Origin: DASQPR01 sp963797675
GTDB taxonomy: Bacteria; Actinomycetota; Actinomycetes; Mycobacteriales; Micromonosporaceae
Direction: 5' to 3'
DNA: 64,000 nucleotides
Assembly (NCBI GenBank): GCA_963797675.1
Contig: CAWCQQ010000007.1
Location: forward strand, 434,001 to 498,000
Positions 19,734 through 28,523 of the stretch are shown here, one piece after another; the first letter of the stretch is position 1; each line of letters starts with the position of its first letter. The notes below the pieces were generated by a model, which was not told where the DNA came from, searched no databases, and saw only the letters and a list, made by a program, of their open reading frames with translations. Made by a program: the position numbers and the translations under genes.

Positions 19734-19954
19734 CGCGAGGAACCGTTGCGCCGGAGTGCGTCCTGGCTGAGCTGACTCCGCATGGTCGGGCGCCGCAAGA
19801 TCTCGGGTTGTGGTGGTGGAGTGCTGTTATGCGCCCATGATCACATCGCTAACCCAGGCAACCTTCCAAAACTCACGATCTTGCTGCTCTCCGCTCCGGC
19901 GCGCCTCGTGTCGCCAGGGCCAGCCGACCACGATCTTCCAGGGTTCTCAATGTC

Positions 19955-20103
19955 GCCACGATCAGGTGGGTGCTCGCAAACCCTCCGCCAGCCCCATTCC
20001 TGTACCGCAGCGGGGCGGTTGGCCGACATTGGCTGCGTCGGGATCAAGCCTGACCGCCCAGAGCAGCCAATGTCGGCCAACCGCCCGAGACCGCAACCAC
20101 AAA
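19955..20103 (-). repeat. 149-bp palindromic element, copy 2 (inverted)
   Basis: The reverse complement of this segment aligns along its whole length with copy 1. Shared blocks include TTTGTGGTTGCGG, CGGGCGGTTGGCCGACATTG, the loop core GATCAAGCCTGACCGCCC and ATCGTGGC. Its own stem is 24 bp and perfect (20013-20036 with 20063-20086). Stem changes relative to copy 1 (GGCTGC/GCAGCC versus GCCCAC/GTGGGC) are paired on both arms, so base pairing has been kept. Confidence 0.7.
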
Positions 20104-20117
20104 ATAAGCTAAGCAAC

Positions 20118-20723
20118 GTGTCGACCACGAGAATGATGATCTTAGGACTGGTCAAATGGATGCAACCAGTCCACGGCTACGACGTGAGACGAGAACTCCT
20201 GAGCTGGGAAGCCGACCAGTGGGCCAGCGTCGCCCCGGGTTCGATCTATCACGCGTTGAAGAAGCTCGCCGAAGAAGGACTGCTGGACGAGGTCGCCACC
20301 GAACAGGTCGGGGCGAGACCCGCCAGGACGACATATCGCACGACGCAAAAGGGCGATCAGGAGTTCCAGGAGTTGCTGCGGAAGTACTGGTGGGAGTACG
20401 CCCAACCGCTCGACTCGTTCCAGGCCGCGGTCGCGTTCGTGCCGGCGATGCCACGGGATGAAGCGGTCGCCGCCCTGCGCAATCGGGCTCGGATGCTCCG
20501 GGCCAACGCCGATCGTCTGCGCGCCGCGGTCGACAGCGACTGGATGCGTACGGCGAAGCCCACCCACGTGGGCTGGATGCTGGAACGGTCGATCGTCCTG
20601 ATGGAAGCGGAGATCCCCTGGTGCGAGCACATCGTCGAGCAGATCGAGGCCGGCGTCCCGTACGTGCCGGAGACGGTTGTGCCGTTCCCGGGACACGTCA
20701 AAGCGGAGTGGCCAGAAGACTGA
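20118..20723 (+). CDS. PadR-family transcriptional regulator
   Basis: 201 aa from GTG 20118: an N-terminal winged helix (MMILGLVKWMQPVHGYDVRREL, SIYHALKKLAEEGLLDEV, RTTYRTTQKGDQEFQELL) and a C-terminal dimerisation helix pair (PADR-like/Vir domain). PadR proteins are usually repressors of drug or phenolic-acid efflux. The exporter genes 75 bp downstream, in the same direction, are the likely targets. No convincing SD is seen at the GTG, and the gene begins 15 bp after palindromic element copy 2. Confidence 0.85.
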   Translation: MSTTRMMILGLVKWMQPVHGYDVRRELLSWEADQWASVAPGSIYHALKKLAEEGLLDEVATEQVGARPARTTYRTTQKGDQEFQELLRKYWWEYAQPLDSFQAAVAFVPAMPRDEAVAALRNRARMLRANADRLRAAVDSDWMRTAKPTHVGWMLERSIVLMEAEIPWCEHIVEQIEAGVPYVPETVVPFPGHVKAEWPED

Positions 20724-20741
20724 TCGCGTAATATTCAAACT

Positions 20742-20770
20742 TGACCGCTCGCGACATATCGCGTTAGCCT
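20742..20770 (+). promoter_or_regulatory. Candidate promoter with spacer operator for the ABC exporter
   Basis: TTGACC (20742-20747) and TTAGCC (20765-20770) are separated by 17 bp. The inverted repeat CGCGA-CATA-TCGCG (20751-20764) lies entirely in that spacer. A repressor bound there would cover the polymerase site; PadR encoded just upstream is the natural candidate. Confidence 0.4.
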
Positions 20771-20798
20771 GCGTCGAAACCAGGTGGAGGTGTGTCCA

Positions 20799-21743
<945 letters not shown>

Positions 21744-21753
21744 GGATCCCGAG

Positions 21754-22506
21754 ATGAAGCTCGCCCGTGATACCTGGCTGCTGTTCCAGCGTCAGTTCTC
21801 GCTCGTCCTCCGCAACCCGGTATGGCTGATCGTCGGGATCATCCAGCCGCTCTACTACCTGTTCCTGTTCGGTCCGCTGCTCAAGAACGCGCTGCAGGTG
21901 CCGAACGATCAGGCGTACCGCATCTTCGTCCCCGGCGTCCTCGTCCAGCTCGCCATCTTCGGTACGTTCTTCGTTGGATTCGCGCTGATCAGCGAACTCC
22001 GTGCCGGCGTGATCGAGCGCACCCGGGTCACGCCGGTCAGCCGGTTCGCGATGCTGCTCGGCCGATCGCTGCGCGATGTGGTCACGCTGGTTTTCCAGTG
22101 CACGCTGATCACGGTGCTGTCGATCCCGCTGGGCCTCTCCGCCGAGGTGGGCAACATCGTGCTTGCGTTCGTACTGCTCGGCCTGATCGGCATGATGCTC
22201 TCCGCGCTGTCCTACGCGGTCGCGCTCAAGCTGCGTAGCGAGGACGCGCTCGCCCCACTGCTGAACGCGGTCGGCATCCCGATCCTGCTGCTCTCCGGCA
22301 TCCTGCTGCCGATGTCGACCGCGCCGAACTGGCTACAGACGGTGTCCCGCTGGAATCCGTTCACCTGGGCGGTCGACGGCACTCGCGCGCTGTTCGCCGG
22401 CGATCCCGGCAATTCGGCGGTGTGGCAGTCGCTGGTCATCCTCAGTGCGCTGACCGTGCTGTCGGTGGTGTGGGCGGCACGCTCGTTCGCCAAGAGCGTT
22501 CGATAG
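21754..22506 (+). CDS. ABC-2 type exporter permease (DrrB-like)
   Basis: About 250 aa with six predicted membrane helices, including VWLIVGIIQPLYYLFLFGPLL, LVQLAIFGTFFVGFALI and GIPILLLSGILLPM. The ABC2_membrane signature region (RFAMLLGRSLRDVVTLVFQ) is present. It forms the channel with the DrrA-like ATPase just upstream. A strong hairpin follows the stop, so the operon ends here. Confidence 0.9.
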   Translation: MKLARDTWLLFQRQFSLVLRNPVWLIVGIIQPLYYLFLFGPLLKNALQVPNDQAYRIFVPGVLVQLAIFGTFFVGFALISELRAGVIERTRVTPVSRFAMLLGRSLRDVVTLVFQCTLITVLSIPLGLSAEVGNIVLAFVLLGLIGMMLSALSYAVALKLRSEDALAPLLNAVGIPILLLSGILLPMSTAPNWLQTVSRWNPFTWAVDGTRALFAGDPGNSAVWQSLVILSALTVLSVVWAARSFAKSVR

Positions 22507-22512
22507 ATCGAC

Positions 22513-22544
22513 ATCGAAGGGTACGGTCAGCCGTACCCTTCGAT
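22513..22544 (+). terminator. Hairpin terminator after the ABC exporter
   Basis: Perfect 14-bp stem ATCGAAGGGTACGG / CCGTACCCTTCGAT with TCAG loop, 7 bp after the permease stop. There is no U-tract, as is common in high-GC actinobacteria. Confidence 0.65.
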
Positions 22545-22601
22545 TCCGGCTGCGCGATTTTCGGTCCCGCGAGAACCCGCGTTGCTCGATAGAGTGCATC
22601 C

Positions 22602-23444
22602 ATGCAGACGCCCTCGCGCGTTCCCCGGATCCTGACCGCCATCGTGGTCGCGTTCATTGTCGGTGGACTCGGTGCCGCAGCACTCGGCTGGATCGGTTGG
22701 CGTGGCGCTCCGCCACTGCCCACCACGGACTACGCGACGTCGGTCAGCACCCAGGTCGCCGACGGGCCGGTGGATGGAGTCCTCCGCAACGACCGCCTGT
22801 TCGGAGATCCATATCAGTCGTCGACGCTGTCCGACTATCTCGTCGGCGGCGACGATTATGGATCCGGCTATGTCGACACCACGACGACCAGCCCGATCAC
22901 ACTGGATGCGGCCCGGACTGCGATGGCCGGTCTTGGCTGGCGGCTGGGGCCGTACCCGTTCGGTGGTCCCGGGTTCTCTGCGCGCCAGGACGACACGGTG
23001 GTCACGGTCGTCCCCAACGGCACACGCGTCATCGACGGCTCGTCGGCCGCCGGACTCGCGTTCGAATTCGAGCGAGCCGAGCCGGCGTCGGTCCGACCGC
23101 TGACGATCGCCGGGTGGCTGGCCGGATTCGCGCTCGGACTGCTCGGCACGCTGTGGCTTGTCACGATCGCAGGCCGCAGGGGTTCCGGTTCGCCGTACAA
23201 GATCATGGGTTGGTTGGGCATCGCCTTGATGCTGCCCGGCACCGTCACCACGACCGGCGATCTGATCCACGGCTGGACGCTGCCGGACACCGTACAGCCG
23301 CCGGCGCCCTGGTCCGACTACATCTTTTACGGCATCAGGCTGGTGACGATCATCGGGCTGCTGCTCCTCGTGGTGTCGGCACTGGCCGCGCTGCGACCGG
23401 CGCGACCGACCGCGGCCACGGCTCGATTGGTCGAGCAGGCTTAA
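22602..23444 (+). CDS. Hypothetical membrane protein
   Basis: 280 aa with one N-terminal helix (ILTAIVVAFIVGGLGAAALGW), an about 140-aa extracytoplasmic region rich in Asp, Thr and Gly, and three C-terminal helices (IAGWLAGFALGLLGTLWLV, IMGWLGIALMLPGTV, LVTIIGLLLLVVSALAAL). I do not recognise a family. It stands alone behind the exporter terminator and ahead of the ECF41-type promoter. Confidence 0.6.
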   Translation: MQTPSRVPRILTAIVVAFIVGGLGAAALGWIGWRGAPPLPTTDYATSVSTQVADGPVDGVLRNDRLFGDPYQSSTLSDYLVGGDDYGSGYVDTTTTSPITLDAARTAMAGLGWRLGPYPFGGPGFSARQDDTVVTVVPNGTRVIDGSSAAGLAFEFERAEPASVRPLTIAGWLAGFALGLLGTLWLVTIAGRRGSGSPYKIMGWLGIALMLPGTVTTTGDLIHGWTLPDTVQPPAPWSDYIFYGIRLVTIIGLLLLVVSALAALRPARPTAATARLVEQA

Positions 23445-23460
23445 CTTTTTTGCCGGACCG

Positions 23461-23487
23461 TGTCACATATCCGCGTCCTGCCTGGTC
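23461..23487 (+). promoter_or_regulatory. ECF41-type promoter upstream of the epimerase-sigma pair
   Basis: TGTCACA (23461-23467), 16 nt, then GGTC (23484-23487). The published ECF41 target motif is TGTCACA-N16-CGTC upstream of the sigma-linked COE gene, so only one base differs. Transcription would begin within a few nt of the epimerase ATG at 23496, so the mRNA would be leaderless or nearly so. Confidence 0.65.
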
Positions 23488-23495
23488 TACCGGGC

Positions 23496-24428
23496 ATGAC
23501 GACATCATCGAAGACTGTTCTGCTGGCCGGGGCCACCGGGGTGTTCGGCCGCCACATCGTCCGCGTGTTGTCCGACGCCGGTTATTCGGTGATCGGCATC
23601 GGGCGCGGTGCCGGGAACGAGCTGCGCGCCGACCTCAACGATCGTGATCAGGTACTCGCCGCCGTCCGCGGGCAGCACGCTGACATCGTGATCCACGCCG
23701 CCACCGCGCTCAAGCGCCCGCCCGCGCGGCATCGCGACATGACCGCCACCGACACGCTGCGGACGGTCGGCATGCGCAATCTGGTCGAGGCCGCGCGCGC
23801 CGTCGGCGCCTCGCGCTTCATCACCGAGTCGATGATCTTCGGATACGGGTACGGCCCGCATGCCGGCACCCTGATCACCGAGGCGGAGCCGTTCGCCCCG
23901 CGGCAGCCCGATGCGCACGTCGAAGCGCATGTGGCGGCGATGCGGATCAAGGAGGAGCTGACCTTCGGCATCCCGGGCATCGACGGCGTGTCGCTGCGCT
24001 TCGGGCTGTTCTACGGGCCCGGCGGCACCGAGCCGGTGGTCGACGCGCTCCGGAAGCGAGCACTGCCGGCGCCGCGGTCGCACGGCCGCGTTCTGCCGTG
24101 GGTGCATCTCGAAGATGCCGCGTACGCGGTGCTGACCGCGATCGAGCACGGGCGTGCCGGCGAGGCGTACAACATCGTCGATGACGAGCCGCTCGGCTTC
24201 GGCGACCAGATCCGGGCGACCGCAACCGCGTTCGGCACGCCGAAGCCGCTGGCCGTCCCGGCGTGGATGCTCAGCCCGCTCCGGATGCTCAGTGCGGTGC
24301 TCAAGACCGATCTCCGGCTGAGCAACGCGAAGGCGCGTGCCGACCTCGGCTGGACGCCGCATTATCCGAATGCGGAAGCGGGGCTTGCCGAGATGGTCGC
24401 TGATCAACGTGCCACGCTGAGGTCATGA
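23496..24428 (+). CDS. NAD(P)-dependent epimerase/dehydratase, COE partner of ECF41 sigma
   Basis: Extended SDR with Rossmann motif VLLAGATGVFGRHIV, the region ESMIFGYGYG at the active site, and LRFGLFYGPGG. In this family the catalytic pair is YxxxK; here the equivalent segment (HVEAHVAAMRIKEE) has His rather than an obvious Tyr, as in divergent members. ECF41 sigma genes are characteristically linked to carboxymuconolactone decarboxylases, oxidoreductases or epimerases. This gene overlaps the sigma gene by ATGA (24425-24428). Confidence 0.82.
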   Translation: MTTSSKTVLLAGATGVFGRHIVRVLSDAGYSVIGIGRGAGNELRADLNDRDQVLAAVRGQHADIVIHAATALKRPPARHRDMTATDTLRTVGMRNLVEAARAVGASRFITESMIFGYGYGPHAGTLITEAEPFAPRQPDAHVEAHVAAMRIKEELTFGIPGIDGVSLRFGLFYGPGGTEPVVDALRKRALPAPRSHGRVLPWVHLEDAAYAVLTAIEHGRAGEAYNIVDDEPLGFGDQIRATATAFGTPKPLAVPAWMLSPLRMLSAVLKTDLRLSNAKARADLGWTPHYPNAEAGLAEMVADQRATLRS

Positions 24429-25291
24429 CGGACGTCTTCACCGACCATCGCAGGCTGCTGTTCTCGGTTGCGTACCGGATGACCGGCAGCGTCGCCGACG
24501 CCGAGGACATCGTGCAGGATGCGTGGCTGCGCTGGTCGGCAACCGAACCCTCGGCGGTACGGGCACCGGTGCCGTACCTGGTGAAGACCGTGACCAACCT
24601 CGCTCTGAACGAGCTGACGTCGGCTCGGGCGCGCCGCGAGACCTATATCGGACCGTGGTTGCCCGAACCGCTGATGACCAGCGACACCGACGTGGCGGAG
24701 GAGGTCGAGATGGCGGAGTCCGTCTCGCTCGCGATGCTCGTCGTGCTGGAGAGCCTGACGCCGTTGGAGCGCGCTGTGTTCGTGCTCGGTGACGTGTTCG
24801 GCTACGCCCACAGCGACATCGCCGAGATGATCGGCCGGGAGCCCGCCACGGTACGCCAGCTGGCCCACCGAGCCCGCGCGCACGTGCAGGCCAACCGGCC
24901 GCGGTACTCGGCCGATCCGGCCACGCGGGCCGAGCTGGTGCAGCGGTTCCGGGACGCATGCGCGGGCGGTGAGCTCGCGCCGCTGATGGCGCTGCTCGCA
25001 CCGGACGTGACCGTCTGGTCGGACGGCGGCGGCCAGGTCACCGCGGCTCGCCGGCCGGTGGTGGGCGCCGACAACGTCGGCCGTTGGCTGCTGGGCGTGC
25101 TCGCGAAGATGACGGCCCACGGCGTGCAGATCGAGCCCGCCACCATCAACGGCGAGCCGGCACTGCTCGGTACGGTCAACGGTCAGATCGCCGGCTCACT
25201 CCATCTCGAGTTTGACGGCGACCGGATCGTCGGCCTGCGGTTCGTGCTCAACCCCGACAAGCTGCAGGGCCTGCGTGGGGGGATTGCCTAG
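24425..25291 (+). CDS. ECF41-family RNA polymerase sigma factor (SigJ-like)
   Basis: 288 aa. Sigma-2 region (DHRRLLFSVAYRMTGSVADAEDIVQDAWLRW), sigma-4 region (LTPLERAVFVLGDVFGYAHSDIAEMIGREPATVRQLAHRAR), then a C-terminal SnoaL/NTF2-like domain ending FVLNPDKLQGL. The NPDKL motif near the end is a hallmark of ECF41, where the C-terminal domain replaces a separate anti-sigma factor. Co-transcribed with the epimerase, probably from its own promoter at 23461. Convergent with the O-methyltransferase gene (4-bp overlap). Confidence 0.9.
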   Translation: MTDVFTDHRRLLFSVAYRMTGSVADAEDIVQDAWLRWSATEPSAVRAPVPYLVKTVTNLALNELTSARARRETYIGPWLPEPLMTSDTDVAEEVEMAESVSLAMLVVLESLTPLERAVFVLGDVFGYAHSDIAEMIGREPATVRQLAHRARAHVQANRPRYSADPATRAELVQRFRDACAGGELAPLMALLAPDVTVWSDGGGQVTAARRPVVGADNVGRWLLGVLAKMTAHGVQIEPATINGEPALLGTVNGQIAGSLHLEFDGDRIVGLRFVLNPDKLQGLRGGIA

Positions 25292-25944
25292 AGCTTGAGT
25301 GCCATCGTGATGCCGTCGGAGAACGGGATGATCATCGACTGTACGCGCGTGTCAGCCAGCACCATGTCGTTGAATCCGACCATCGCCGCGTCGTCGTCGT
25401 TCGTCGGCGGGTCGACGATCCGGCCGCCTCGCAGCACGTTGTCGACCAGGATGACGCCGCCCTTGCGCATCCGTGGCACGACCTCGTGCCAGTACGCCGG
25501 ATAGCCGGTCTTGTCGGCGTCGATGAACGCGAGGTCGATATGCGGCTCGGTGGGCATCGCCGCGAGCGTCTCGACGGCCGGACCGATCCGCAGCTCGATC
25601 TTCCCGTCGACGCCGGCCTCGTGCCAGTAGCGGCGGGCGATCGAGGTGTACTCGTCGGAGATGTCGCAGCAGATCAGCCTGCCGTCGTCGGGCAGGCCGC
25701 GCGCGATCGACAGCGAGGAGAGGCCGGTGAACGTACCGATCTCGACCGCGTACTTCACGTTCAGCGCCTTCGTCATGATCGTCATGAACGGTGCCTGCTC
25801 GGGCGCGATCTGCATGCGGGCGAGATCGCCGAGGATGTCGCGAGTCTCCGCGGCAAGCTTGGCGGTGATCGGGTCGGGCGTCGCGCCATGGGCGATGACG
25901 TACGCGTGGAGTTCGTCGGAGATCCCGATGGATTTGTAGGCCAT
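25288..25944 (-). CDS. SAM-dependent O-methyltransferase (Methyltransf_3)
   Basis: 218 aa. SAM motif I VEIGTFTGLSSLSIA, acidic loop CCDISDEYTSIAR, metal/substrate motif LAFIDADKTGYPAYW and VILVDNVLRGG match the catechol/caffeoyl-CoA O-methyltransferase-like family, which is cation dependent. The acceptor is unknown. M. tuberculosis has a close family member (Rv0187-type). Convergent with the sigma gene; stops overlap by 4 bp. Confidence 0.88.
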   Translation of the reverse strand: MAYKSIGISDELHAYVIAHGATPDPITAKLAAETRDILGDLARMQIAPEQAPFMTIMTKALNVKYAVEIGTFTGLSSLSIARGLPDDGRLICCDISDEYTSIARRYWHEAGVDGKIELRIGPAVETLAAMPTEPHIDLAFIDADKTGYPAYWHEVVPRMRKGGVILVDNVLRGGRIVDPPTNDDDAAMVGFNDMVLADTRVQSMIIPFSDGITMALKL

Positions 25945-25964
25945 GACTCGACCCTAGTTACCCC

Positions 25965-25989
25965 GCGACCGAAGGGTGGCCGCGGTCGC
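25965..25989 (-). terminator. Possible terminator downstream of the mannosyltransferase gene
   Basis: 7-bp inverted repeat GCGACCG / CGGTCGC around an 11-nt loop, between the minus-strand mannosyltransferase stop (26027) and the methyltransferase start (25944). No U-tract. Confidence 0.35.
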
Positions 25990-26026
25990 AAGATCGGCCG
26001 TCGGCCGGCCCGGCGAAACCCGCCGA

Positions 26027-26782
26027 TCAGCGCCCCTTCGACCAGCGCAGCTTCAGCGGCAGCTTGGCGCTTTCGATCTTCACGCCCAGGCTCATCTTGC
26101 TGAAGCCGGACTCGCGCTCGTGGAAGTGGATCGGGTATTCGACGATCTTGCCGCCGAGGCGCTGGCAGACGTAGTTCATCTCGACCTGGAAGCTGTACCC
26201 GTTGCTGACGATCTTGTCGAGGCTGATCTTGTCGAGGATCGGGGCACGCCAGATCTTGAAGCCGGCGGTGGCATCCCGGACCTTGAGGCCGAGGATCGCG
26301 TTCACGTAGAAGTTGGCCCAACCGCTGAGCAGCCGGCGATGCAGCTTCCAGTCGTCGGCGAGCGAGCCGCCGGGTACGTAGCGGCTGCCGATCACGACGT
26401 CGGCGTCCTCGTTCTGCAGCTTGTCGATCATCGGCGGGATGTACTCCGGCTGGTGGCTCAGGTCGGCGTCCATCTGGACCAGCAGATCGGCACCCATGGC
26501 CAGGGCCGTCGTCATGCCGGCGACGTACGCCCGGCCGAGACCGTCCTTCGTCGTCCGCCGGACCACCGTCACGAAGTCGGGCCGCGTCTCGGCCAGCGTG
26601 GCGCCGACCCGCTCGGCCTCGTCGGCGGTGCCGTCCGGTGATGAATCATCGACGATCACGAGCCGCAGGTTCTGGATCGGGAGCACCGCCAGCCGGTTGA
26701 TGATGGTCTCCATGTTCGGAGACTCGTTGTAGGTCGGGATGACCACAATCACTGAGCCGGCATGACTCGCAGAGCCTGGCAT
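26027..26782 (-). CDS. Polyprenol monophosphomannose synthase (GT2, Ppm1/DPM1-like)
   Basis: Family 2 glycosyltransferase: IVVIPTYNESPNMETII, VDDSSPDGTAD, the DxD region QMDADLSHQPEY, DVVIGSRYVPGG and DATAGFKIWR. It lacks C-terminal membrane helices, as in DPM1 of the soluble type. It transfers mannose from GDP-Man to polyprenyl phosphate, giving the donor for lipoglycan and protein mannosylation outside the membrane. ATG 26782 has SD GGAGG. No acyltransferase domain is fused here. Confidence 0.88.
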   Translation of the reverse strand: MPGSASHAGSVIVVIPTYNESPNMETIINRLAVLPIQNLRLVIVDDSSPDGTADEAERVGATLAETRPDFVTVVRRTTKDGLGRAYVAGMTTALAMGADLLVQMDADLSHQPEYIPPMIDKLQNEDADVVIGSRYVPGGSLADDWKLHRRLLSGWANFYVNAILGLKVRDATAGFKIWRAPILDKISLDKIVSNGYSFQVEMNYVCQRLGGKIVEYPIHFHERESGFSKMSLGVKIESAKLPLKLRWSKGR

Positions 26783-26837
26783 CGCTCCTCCAAATCTCAA
26801 TATCTCGATGACTCAAGCTTTGGTGGTAAGCGTCGTG

Positions 26838-26875
26838 TCAGTCGTATAGGACGGTCGCATCAGTCGTATAAAACG
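26838..26875. repeat. Two 16-bp direct repeats upstream of the mannosyltransferase gene
   Basis: TCAGTCGTATAGGACG (26838-26853) and TCAGTCGTATAAAACG (26860-26875) match at 14 of 16 positions and start exactly 22 bp apart, two helical turns. The stretch is AT-rich against the background and lies 56-94 bp upstream of the start at 26782. It looks like a regulator binding site or part of the promoter. Confidence 0.5.
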
Positions 26876-27001
26876 ATAATTTTTGCATTAAAGCGGCGTT
26901 TGTCGTAGCAGGGCCGTACGTTACCCGAACTTGCGGAACAAGTGTAGAGGCAGGATGCCCGCTGCGAGGCGTGTGGGGGCGTTCGACCGGCGTCAACGCG
27001 G

Positions 27002-27655
27002 TCACATTTCGCTGAGTGGTCGCCACAGATTGGTGATCGGGACGCCGTGCTCGGCCAGCAGCAGGCGCAGCACCGGCATGGACAGGCCGACCACCGTTCC
27101 GTGATCGCCGTCGATCGACGTGACGAACGGGCTGCCGATGCCGTCGATCGTGAAGGAGCCGGCGACCTGCAGTGGTTCACCGGTTTCGACGTACGCGGCG
27201 ATCTCCGCATCGGTGATGTCAGCGAAGCGTACGGTCGTCGCGGCCGGGATCTCGGCGGCCTTGTCCGAGCGGAGATCGACGAGGCAATGGCCGGTGTGCA
27301 ACACGCCTTCGCGCCCTCGCATCGCCCGCCAGCGTGCCGTCGCCTCGGCCGCGTCGAGCGGCTTGCCGAGGATCTCGCCGTCGAAAAAGAGCACCGAGTC
27401 ACAGCCCAGGATCAGCAGGTTCTCAGCAAACCGCTCGGACATGCGGAGCCGCATCGCGACCGCTTCCGCCTTCATCCGGGCGAGCACCGAACTCAGCTTG
27501 TCCGGCCGTGTCGCGTCGACCGCGGACTCGTCAACGCCGCTTACGATGACTTCGGCGTCGATGCCGGCGGCGGTCAGCGTACGGATGCGGGCCGGGCTCT
27601 GGGATGCGAGGACCAGGCGGGGCAGAGGATCGGCGTCGCGGAAAGCATCGGTCAC
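27002..27655 (-). CDS. maf: Maf-family nucleotide pyrophosphatase
   Basis: Maf signature LVLASQSPARIRTL, catalytic Asp region ILGCDSVLFFDGEILGKP, HTGHCLVDL, and YVETGEPLQVAGSFTIDGIG. Maf proteins hydrolyse modified or canonical nucleoside triphosphates. GTG 27655 is the likely start; the open frame extends upstream to 27745 without family similarity. It lies between accE and the mannosyltransferase, in the same order as M. tuberculosis Rv3280-Rv3282. Confidence 0.88.
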   Translation of the reverse strand: MTDAFRDADPLPRLVLASQSPARIRTLTAAGIDAEVIVSGVDESAVDATRPDKLSSVLARMKAEAVAMRLRMSERFAENLLILGCDSVLFFDGEILGKPLDAAEATARWRAMRGREGVLHTGHCLVDLRSDKAAEIPAATTVRFADITDAEIAAYVETGEPLQVAGSFTIDGIGSPFVTSIDGDHGTVVGLSMPVLRLLLAEHGVPITNLWRPLSEM

Positions 27656-27754
27656 GGCTGTAGATGCTATCGGTCCGGCTGCGCCCACTCGGCCAACGCC
27701 GTCCAGCATGACCGGGTCGCCGCGAAGCCGGTGATCAACCGGCAACGCGTACCC

Positions 27755-27991
27755 CTAAAAAGAGCTGGACCACGCGCCCGGCGCAGGCCTCGGCAACGCG
27801 CGGCCGATCGGCGCGCGCCACCGCGAGCTGGGCGGCGTCCGCGTCACCGACACCGGCGCCGATCGCCGGCGCACCCAGAGCACACCGACCAGCGCGGCAA
27901 GTTCCTCGGGCGTCGGCGTGCCACGCGTCACCCGGAACGTCGGCTCCGATGAATCCGGTGCCGGTGAATCCGGTGCGTGCGGAGAGGACAT
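27755..27991 (-). CDS. accE: Acyl-CoA carboxylase epsilon subunit
   Basis: 78 aa with the epsilon-subunit core FRVTRGTPTPEELAALVGVLW and the Trp/Arg/Pro end SRWRAPIGRALPRPAPGAW. AccE bridges AccA3 and AccD5 and is specific to actinobacteria. ATG 27991 lies 15 bp after the DUF2199 gene stop. Easily missed because a longer overlapping frame on the same strand is open. Confidence 0.8.
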   Translation of the reverse strand: MSSPHAPDSPAPDSSEPTFRVTRGTPTPEELAALVGVLWVRRRSAPVSVTRTPPSSRWRAPIGRALPRPAPGAWSSSF

Positions 27992-28006
27992 GCGCCGAGC
28001 ATAACG

Positions 28007-28513
28007 TCAGCCGTGCAGCAGCACCTCGGCGATCTCCTGGACGCGGGCCATCGTCATACCGTTGTGGGCCTCGACGGCGAGCGGATGGTCCGTCGGTTCG
28101 ATCTCGATCGACGGTTTCGTGCCCACCGGGTTCGTGTGGATGCTCGTCTTCAGCTCCAGCGTGCTGGTCCCGTAGACCGGAAGTTCGGTGGACAGCCAAC
28201 CGAAGTAGGGCGGTTCCGACTCGCGGTCGGGCTCCTCCCAGACCTTCATCATGCGCTGGAAGTTCTCTTCCGACAGGGACACCCACACGCCCCACGAGAA
28301 CGTCTCGCCGGTGTCGGTGACCTCGATGTTCAGGTTGCCCTGCACGAAGAAGTGCTCGCCACGGATGATGCACAGGTCGGAGTTGCGGTCGCTGTCGTCG
28401 TCACCGTCGAGATCGTCCGACCAGTAGTCGGGCGCATCGGTGCGATAGGACAGTGGAAGCTCGTCGTGCCACTCGCCGCATCCGCGGCACGTGAAGCCGG
28501 TCGGTTCAGACAT
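28007..28513 (-). CDS. DUF2199 domain protein
   Basis: 168 aa. An N-terminal CxxC pair (GFTCRGCGEWHDELPLSYRTDAPDYW) is followed by IIRGEHFFVQGNLNIEV, SWGVWVSLSEENFQRM and the C-terminal PLAVEAHNGMTMARVQEIAEVLLH; this is the DUF2199 pattern. A small zinc ribbon is plausible. It starts 10 bp after the accD5 stop and ends 15 bp before accE, so it is very likely co-transcribed with the carboxylase subunits. Function unknown. Confidence 0.85.
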   Translation of the reverse strand: MSEPTGFTCRGCGEWHDELPLSYRTDAPDYWSDDLDGDDDSDRNSDLCIIRGEHFFVQGNLNIEVTDTGETFSWGVWVSLSEENFQRMMKVWEEPDRESEPPYFGWLSTELPVYGTSTLELKTSIHTNPVGTKPSIEIEPTDHPLAVEAHNGMTMARVQEIAEVLLHG

Positions 28514-28523
28514 GGCGCACAGG

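Noticed and set aside
27735..28373. 212-codon minus-strand frame covering accE and part of the DUF2199 gene
   Set aside because: It overlaps two recognisable proteins in another frame (AccE core FRVTRGTPTPEELAAL and DUF2199) and has shadow-type composition.
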